Source of the DNA: Centroberyx gerrardi
Taxonomy: Eukaryota; Chordata; Actinopteri; Beryciformes; Berycidae
NCBI RefSeq assembly: GCF_048128805.1
Contig: NC_136003.1
Span: 26,513,885 to 26,577,884, forward strand
Direction: 5' to 3'
DNA length: 64,000 bases
How positions within the stretch are numbered: the first letter of the stretch is position 1; every line of letters starts with the position of its first letter. Made by a program: the position numbers and the translations under genes. The notes beneath the pieces were generated by a model that saw only the letters and a program-made list of their open reading frames with translations, searched no databases and was not told the origin of the DNA. Below, piece by piece: positions 58,380-64,000 of the stretch.

Positions 58380-58800
58380 TATGATAAGGGCCCACATAAT
58401 CGTTTATGTTTACCTAACTACTGATTAACCATTTATTAACCATTATAAACATCAGTTGCAACTTCACAATAGTGGCTCACATGATGCTTATTTTTATTTT
58501 ATTATTATATCATTTGTTAATAATTTACGGATACTTAACTAAGCATTTATTTTGGATAATAACAAATGACAAACAAAATGTTAACTAAGGCAATCAAAAT
58601 CATTGATTTAACAGTTACAATACAATATATAGCCTAAAAGAATGATTAAATAATATACATTATATAGTTTACTGTTAATTAGTTAGCAACATAGGATATT
58701 AATGAATCATCATTTAGTTGTTATGTAAGCAGTCAATAATAATTACTAAATATGAATAATTATGATATCAATATAATTAATAATAATTTATTAGAGATGT
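58380..58800. repeat. AT-rich block with TTAATAAT/AACCATTTATTAACC words
   Basis: Starts GCAACTTTATGATAAGGGCC, repeated in altered form at about 58456-58478 (GCAACTTCACAATAGTGGCT). Probably a degenerate repeat. Confidence 0.45.
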
Positions 58801-59037
58801 TTTTCTGAAGTGTTAGCAGCCTCGCTCCTTTGAGCGTCTGTGTTACTGTGATACAGCGTTCATCCAACTGTCATGTCTATCAAACTAGTGCAGTTTGTTG
58901 AACACTAGTCTGCCGTTGCCTTCCTTCTTCATTACAGCGAGCAGACGTTGGCCTGCTAATAGCCTTGAAAGAGTTGGAAGCAACAACCCCCGCCAGTGAG
59001 TTTGTCAGTGTTTGTCACAGCCAATTCTGCACTCGAT

Positions 59038-59105
<68 letters not shown>
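59038..59105. repeat. (GT)n followed by (GA)n microsatellite
   Basis: About 25 GT units then GAGAGAGAGA. Confidence 0.92.
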
Positions 59106-59106
<1 letters not shown>

Positions 59107-59199
59107 GAGAGAAAGGAGAGTATATCTCCTCTCAACAGCAAAAAACATGTCAATCTTAACAAGCCGTTAAGTCTCACATTCAGTCTTCAATTGTATTTT

Positions 59200-59425
59200 T
59201 CTTAAATCAAGTGAAATATTCCTCTTGTTTCCAGTGCAGTTTCATTTATTTCAGGTATCTTCTCAAAACAACTGTCAATATTTTGAAACAAGGCAGGAAA
59301 AAATACACTTGATTCAATAAAATTCATGAAGCGCGTCGATTTGCATAAGAAACAAGTGAAATTATTTCACTTTTCACTTTTTTCAAGGAGAGTAAGATTT
59401 TAAGACTCAATGCTAGCTTAAATGA
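59200..59425. repeat. Dispersed repeat with AAACAAGTGAAAT inverted motifs
   Basis: AAATCAAGTGAAATATTCC at the left and GAAACAAGTGAAATTATTTC at the right are similar words. The order with GCGCGTCGATTTGCATAAG is familiar from fish repeats. Class unknown. Confidence 0.4.
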
Positions 59426-59687
59426 CTTGTTAAGACAGATATTCTTTGCCTTGTGCTGTGTTCCTTCATAGTAATAGCTCCTTTTCCTTCCTTCCATGTT
59501 CACCATCTTTCACCACTTGCACCATCCCTTCATCTGTTCTCCCCTTCCTCTCCATATCCTCCTGGACAGCTGGTGGTTTCAGCTCTCACTGTGTGTCCTG
59601 TGAGGATAGCCTTGACATCATGTGTCTAACACGTTTTTTCCCTTCACAACATGGCTGTGTTTCCCTCTGTGTCTCTCAACAGCCTCA

Positions 59688-59690
<3 letters not shown>

Positions 59691-59748
<58 letters not shown>

Positions 59749-59753
59749 CACTA
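59691..59753. repeat. (CA)n microsatellite
   Basis: About 30 CA units, one CG interruption. Confidence 0.95.
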
Positions 59754-60303
59754 CATTTACAATTTAAAGTCTCCTCATTATACTGTATTTGATATTCATT
59801 CAAAGTGAAATGCACTGAGCATGAAAACAAGTAGCAACATAATACTGAATGTTTTTCCAAATGAAAGTTTAGATGAGTTTAACATTCCCTTTTGTACAGT
59901 TTTGTCTTTGCATGGTGTGCAGATCCTATTTTGGTATGTCTGTAGCTTTGTCTGTACTCTCTGCCCTGTTGAATGCTCCATCCAGTCATTCAATACATGA
60001 GCGTTCCCCGGTTATTAATAATTCTGCTGTTTGGTGCTGTGTGGAGCTGTCCAATAGGGAGCGGTGCTGAAAGTCCAGAAACTGAGCGCAGTGCCAGCCA
60101 GTAGCCACTAGGGACTGATCTGTTCTCTGCTCAGCCTGTACTTGAACACAGCGCTGCATCACTGATGCTCTGAAGTGGCTTCTTTGCTCTCTCAGGGGTG
60201 ACGGCAAGCGCAACAGAGTGTATACTTTACCATATGAAGAGCTGTTGTCTCTTATGAATCGCTGTATAGTGCAGAAGTGCAATGGTGAATAGTTTTATGT
60301 AGG

Positions 60304-60740
60304 ATTAGACCGATACAGTGGTTTGCCGATATATTGGATCGATTTTGGCCTAAAAAATATCAGATACCGGCCAGTCAATATTGTCCACCTCTGATATGAT
60401 GGAGGTGAAGATATGATTTTACAGCCTCAGGGTTGTCAGTAAAACCAGCAATGAAACCTGACTCACCCTGCCTTAAGGAGCTGTTAACCTACCTAAAACA
60501 GTTTCATTAGTCTGGGTTCAGTGGAGAGTTTTGGTGTCCCATGATGGTCTAAAAACTGTTTCAGAGGCTTTTCCACCCTGACAAGGATAAAAATCTGGGG
60601 GAAACACTTAATCCTTGTACTTTTTTATTTTTTGGGCATTAAAATGATCAAATGTCAAGATATTGAATATCAGTGCAAAATATCATCTCTCGGCAGCTTA
60701 AATCCAAAATGATCAATATCTGGTTCAGCCTGCAGAAACC
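60304..60740. mobile_element. Dispersed repeat, family Y, copy 2
   Basis: GATTAGACCGATACAG left end. Right end read inversely GCTGAACCAGATATTG gives an imperfect inverted terminus. Internal blocks are shared with 56862-57462. Confidence 0.75.
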
Positions 60741-60899
60741 CATATGAGTCAAACCCCAGTTTTATGTACAGTTTTCATTTCATGTGTATGTATAATCTTA
60801 CATACTGTATGTACAGAGGGACATGCTCTCTTGGCTGTCATCTATTGTCATCTACTATTTTTAGTACTAACTTTCATGCGTAATACTATCCTAAAACTG

Positions 60900-61075
60900 T
60901 CCTGAAGTACTACTGTCCATAGTACTACCATTCACAGTTTTACCCTCTATCATAGTACATTCCATCGTAGTACGCCCCATAATAGTACCCTTTGTAGTTG
61001 TACCCTCTATAGTACCCTTCATCATAGTACGCTCCATAGTAATACCCTCTGTAGTAGTACCCTCCATCACCCAAA
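60900..61075. repeat. 15-bp minisatellite, block 1
   Basis: Degenerate tandem units around CATAGTAGTACCCTC. Confidence 0.85.
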
Positions 61076-61499
61076 ATCATTCACTGAAGCGGAGTGTTTA
61101 ATAGTATACTAGTTTACAGCTAGCTCACACACACAGAGTGGGTCTGAGAGAGTAAGCTACACACAGAACAATGGAACAGGGAAATCATTTATACAGTGGA
61201 CCCAATGGTTGTAGCCAACTGGCATGCAAACAAAGTTGTAATAACAAGTGTGAGAGTTCCAGGCTGCTCTCCAGTCAAGCAACAGTTTACAAAGAGTGTG
61301 ATGAAATCCAGGTGATAGAATCAGAGGGTGGTATACTGTAGATGTTGCTCCCAGACAGTATTTATCTGCAGTTACAATAGGCTCCAAAGTCTTTTGATTA
61401 ACAAAAGACGGTGTATAACAAGGTGTCACTGATGGTGCCTCATTGTCTCTGGTTAGTTCTGAGGTTGCTTGCTTCTCCATCGATGCTGTTTTTCATCCT

Positions 61500-61970
61500 C
61501 ATCAGTAGTACCCCCCATAGTCGTACCCTCCATTGTACTACCCTCCACAGTAGTACCCCACATAGTCATAACCTCCATTCTAGTACCTCTGTAGTTGTAC
61601 CCTCCACTGTAGTACCCTCTACAGTATTAAACCCCATAGTCATACACTCCATCATAGTACCCTCCATAGTAGTACGCCCCATAGTAGTACCCTATATAGT
61701 TGTACCCTCCACCATAGTACCCTCCGTAGTAGTACCCTCCATAGTAGTAGCCTCCATCATAGTACCCTCCATAGTAGTACCTTCTGAAATTGTACCCTCC
61801 ATCGTAGTACCCTCCATAGCAGTATGCCCCATTGTAGTACTTTCCATAGTTGTACCCTCCATCATAGTATCCTCCATAGTTGTACCCCCATGGTAGTACT
61901 CTCTGTAGTAGTACCCTCCGAAGTTGTAGTACCGTCCATAGTAGTACCCCCACAGTAGTACCCTCAACAG
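61500..61970. repeat. 15-bp minisatellite, block 2
   Basis: About 30 degenerate units of the same CATAGTAGTACCCTC consensus. Because 15 is a multiple of three, frames stay open on both strands (VPSIV repeats on plus, GGYYY repeats on minus). These are not supported as genes. Confidence 0.92.
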
Positions 61971-62388
61971 TTCAGGACTCTGTGCTAGAGACTGAGAGCT
62001 TCTGAAGGTTCAGTTGTCTGTTGTCAAACCTCAAGCCGAACAGCACAGACAGTTTAGTGTTGCATGGAGAGTCTGGCAGCAGGGATTGTAGACTGAAGTG
62101 CCACATCACAAGAAGGTCCGTTTATATATGAGGTGTGAATAGTGTGTCACCGTGTGGTTAAGGTTAGAAGTATGTTTGAAAGGAAACAGTCTGTTCCCAT
62201 AGTGACCAGAGTTTGCAGGAGGGAGGTAGGCTGGAGTCCTGCCCTTGGGCAGACAGTTGACTATTCATGAACTTCTTATTCTGTGGTTTTGTTTTGTCTC
62301 TGTTTTGATCACTTCTCCTCCTTCCTCCCCCCCGCAGTGTCTCTCTGGGAATGATGCCGTTGCCATTTGTGCCTCCCTCCCTGTCGCC

Positions 62389-62478
62389 ATGACGATGCCG
62401 TTCAGCCCCCTCTCCAGTGACGAGGAGCAGCAAAGGATGCTGGGAAACAATCGACATCTCTATCCAGGGGCAGAGGAC

Positions 62479-62511
<33 letters not shown>

Positions 62512-62901
62512 ATGGATGAGGATGACCGCGATGAGGAAGGGGAGGAGGAGGAGAACGGTGAGCTGGAGGGGGAAGAGGAAGATGAGGAGGAGGAGGTGGT
62601 GGTGGAGGAGGTCAGGCGAGGGAACCTGTCACGAGGGGGCAGGGGTGAGGGGCGCAGGCAATCGGGCAAAACAGCCGGACGACCCACAGGAGACAGACAG
62701 ATTCGGCCAGGCAACCCTGGGCACACCGCGAATCCCTATTCGTCCAACCCCGGACCCACGCACCAACAGCCAGCCAATCAGATGCAGCAGCAGCAGCAGC
62801 AGAGGAGGCTGAAGGAGCGCAGCGCCAGCTCTGTGCCATCTGAGGACGCCCACATCGCCATGATGGTGTTTCGCATAGGCATCCCGGACATCAAGCAAAC
62901 G
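62389..62901 (+). CDS. shank1: SHANK family postsynaptic scaffold, first coding exon (shank1-like, partial)
   Basis: This exon encodes 171 residues ending SEDAHIAMMVFRIGIPDIKQT at donor ACG|GTCAGT, phase 0. That is the start of the SPN domain (ubiquitin-like, binds small GTPases), which continues KCLRF in the next exon, outside the window. DAH..MMVFRIGIPD is much closer to SHANK1 than to SHANK2 (VIRVVIQD) or SHANK3 (VVVRVGIPD). The start MTMPFSPLSSDEEQ also resembles the SHANK1 start. Before SPN there is a long acidic run (residues about 28-72, mostly Glu), a basic Arg/Gly segment and a short Gln tract (residues about 132-138). The exon begins at 62338 (acceptor CCCCCCGCAG), so a 5' UTR exon lies upstream; the in-frame ATG at 62389 is preceded by an out-of-frame ATG pair at 62351. 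SHANKs link glutamate receptor complexes to Homer and actin. Paralogue call likely but based on few residues. Confidence 0.85.
62485..62612 (+). repeat. shank1: (GAG)n-type coding repeat in the shank exon
   Basis: Degenerate GAG/GAA/GAC units encoding the acidic tract. Likely length-variable. Confidence 0.85.
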
Positions 62902-63388
62902 GTCAGTGCTGTCGCTGGAACCACCCACAGAATCTGCCAACATCATGCCAACAATCCCTGACAAGTTAACTTCACAAACACAAAGGACCTCAATCCAACT
63001 CCCACTCTTGTCCCCTTAGTTGCTACACCCATCCTTTTGTTGAAGCAATCATGACCAACGAAACCAGTTTTTAATGATCAATTTTACCATACAAAAAATA
63101 AAGGCTCATTATACGTGTACACATGTCTGTACACCCCAGTTTTCAACAAAGATGTGTGTGTCTATTTTGGGACAACACACGTTTGTGTTGCTTTTCAAAT
63201 GCAAGATGTTAAGAACCACATAACTTGTGTCAATATGTGTTTCTATTAACAAAGGTTGTGCTATAAAGTATGTGTGTTGTCCCAGACTAGACTCAAAGAT
63301 GCGTTGTATGCGTGGTCAATTCAGTCAAAATCTGCAACGTGCAATGCTCCAGAAATGCTGCAAAACTCCAAGGGTGTTACTTTGATTA

Positions 63389-63390
<2 letters not shown>

Positions 63391-63434
<44 letters not shown>

Positions 63435-63443
63435 GTCTCTCTC

Positions 63444-63474
<31 letters not shown>

Positions 63475-63483
63475 AAACACACA
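63391..63483. repeat. Compound (CT)n - C15 - (CA)n microsatellite
   Basis: CT units with GT interruptions, a C-run of about 17 (63443-63460), then CA units with one AA interruption. Confidence 0.92.
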
Positions 63484-63585
63484 CCGCATCACTAGCAGAA
63501 AACTGAGAGAACCGCAAATACTTGTCAGCAAAGTGACTGATCTGAGAGAGAGACAGAGACTTTCAAGGTGACCCAGCTATCCCAG

Positions 63586-63589
63586 AGAG

Positions 63590-63628
<39 letters not shown>

Positions 63629-63645
63629 GAGAGACAGACAGAGCG
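63586..63645. repeat. (GACA)n tetranucleotide microsatellite
   Basis: GACA units with GAGA interruptions. Confidence 0.9.
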
Positions 63646-64000
63646 AACTTGCAAACGAGAGCACTCACAACAAGTATGTGAGCAAGAATTCATTTTCAAA
63701 AACACTTCTACAGGCACGGAGCTATTCAGAGAGAGAGAATCAAAGAGGAGGAAGTAGAAGGAAAAAGAGAGGGAAGCACAGCCTCTGGCTTAATGTCACT
63801 GAAGAGGTTTTAAATGGTGCGATAAAGCATGCCGTGAAAAGCCCTTTTCGGTGTGACTGGTTTTAAGAGGGCTGTCCAGAATCGTGATACACTGAACCCC
63901 CATCATTCTCCATTTCCCAGATGCTGTCTTACATCACATTAGAGCAAAAGGTGCTTTCAAAAGCGTGTCTAAATTGGCTTCACCGACCGAAGATACAGCT

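Larger units (their letters stand above)
41690..62337. other. About 20 kb without recognised coding exons (probable shank intron or upstream region)
   Basis: Both strands carry only short, biased open frames. The content is dominated by the mobile elements and microsatellites listed separately, with interspersed unique DNA, e.g. 45580-45980 and 49200-49600, that could hold enhancers. Confidence 0.6.
62902..64000 (+). other. Start of shank intron
   Basis: Begins GTCAGT. Contains microsatellites but no exon matching the continuing SPN domain. Confidence 0.7.

Noticed and set aside
61411..61896. 161-codon plus-strand frame with VPSIVV repeats and an overlapping minus-strand GGYYY frame (61627-61953)
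   Set aside because: Both come from the 15-bp minisatellite, whose period is a multiple of three; no splice context or family motif.
1..64000. CRISPR arrays, prophage, operons or toxin systems
   Set aside because: The window is intron-bearing vertebrate DNA; the spaced repeats are microsatellites, minisatellites and transposons without unique equal-length spacers.

Overview
The window looks like vertebrate, most likely teleost (spiny-rayed fish type), nuclear DNA. The genes are split by GT-AG introns and encode vertebrate-specific families (claudin, protein phosphatase 1 catalytic subunit, SUV420-type histone methyltransferase, SHANK). The DNA between them is crowded with (CA)n/(GA)n microsatellites, short non-autonomous DNA transposons and a tRNA-derived SINE of fish type. 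There are no prokaryotic operons, CRISPR arrays or phage genes.

Layout. (1) About 0.39-0.52 kb, minus strand: the first coding exon of a claudin gene whose remainder lies left of the window. (2) 0.5-4.9 kb: intergenic or intronic DNA with many microsatellites. (3) 4.9-15.3 kb, plus strand: a complete ppp1ca-type gene (seven coding exons, 332 aa) with a CCAAT/GC-box promoter and a G-rich 3' UTR. (4) 15.3-21.9 kb: non-coding, repeat-bearing. (5) 21.9-37.6 kb, plus strand: a complete SUV420-family H4K20 methyltransferase gene, best matched to kmt5c (one non-coding and eight coding exons). Its last exon alone encodes about 1,930 residues, giving a predicted protein of about 2,220 aa, far larger than the mammalian proteins (human KMT5C about 460, KMT5B about 885). 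(6) 37.6-62.3 kb: about 25 kb without recognisable protein-coding exons, rich in transposon relics and microsatellites, including a GC/GA-rich candidate 5' region near 41 kb. (7) 62.34-62.90 kb, plus strand: the first coding exon of a SHANK gene, best matched to shank1. It ends inside the N-terminal SPN domain; the rest lies right of the window.

Gene context. PP1 catalytic subunit is a Ser/Thr phosphatase, KMT5C writes di-/tri-methyl H4K20 on chromatin, SHANK is a postsynaptic scaffold and claudin a tight-junction protein. They are separate transcription units with no evident shared pathway. The neighbourhood does recall a paralogon: in human, PPP1CA, KMT5B and SHANK2 sit on 11q13, and KMT5C and SHANK1 on 19q13. 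This window carries a PPP1CA-like, a KMT5C-like and a SHANK1-like gene together.

All gene names come from recognising protein motifs by eye. Splice sites were placed by reading frame, GT-AG consensus and family homology, and no database search was run. The most unusual feature is the giant, largely disordered last exon of kmt5c, with an exact six-copy 33-bp tandem repeat, an AT-hook-like motif and a conserved C-terminal tail. Two hAT-like elements with matching TAGGGATG-type termini and near-perfect 8-bp target duplications sit in introns of two different genes.
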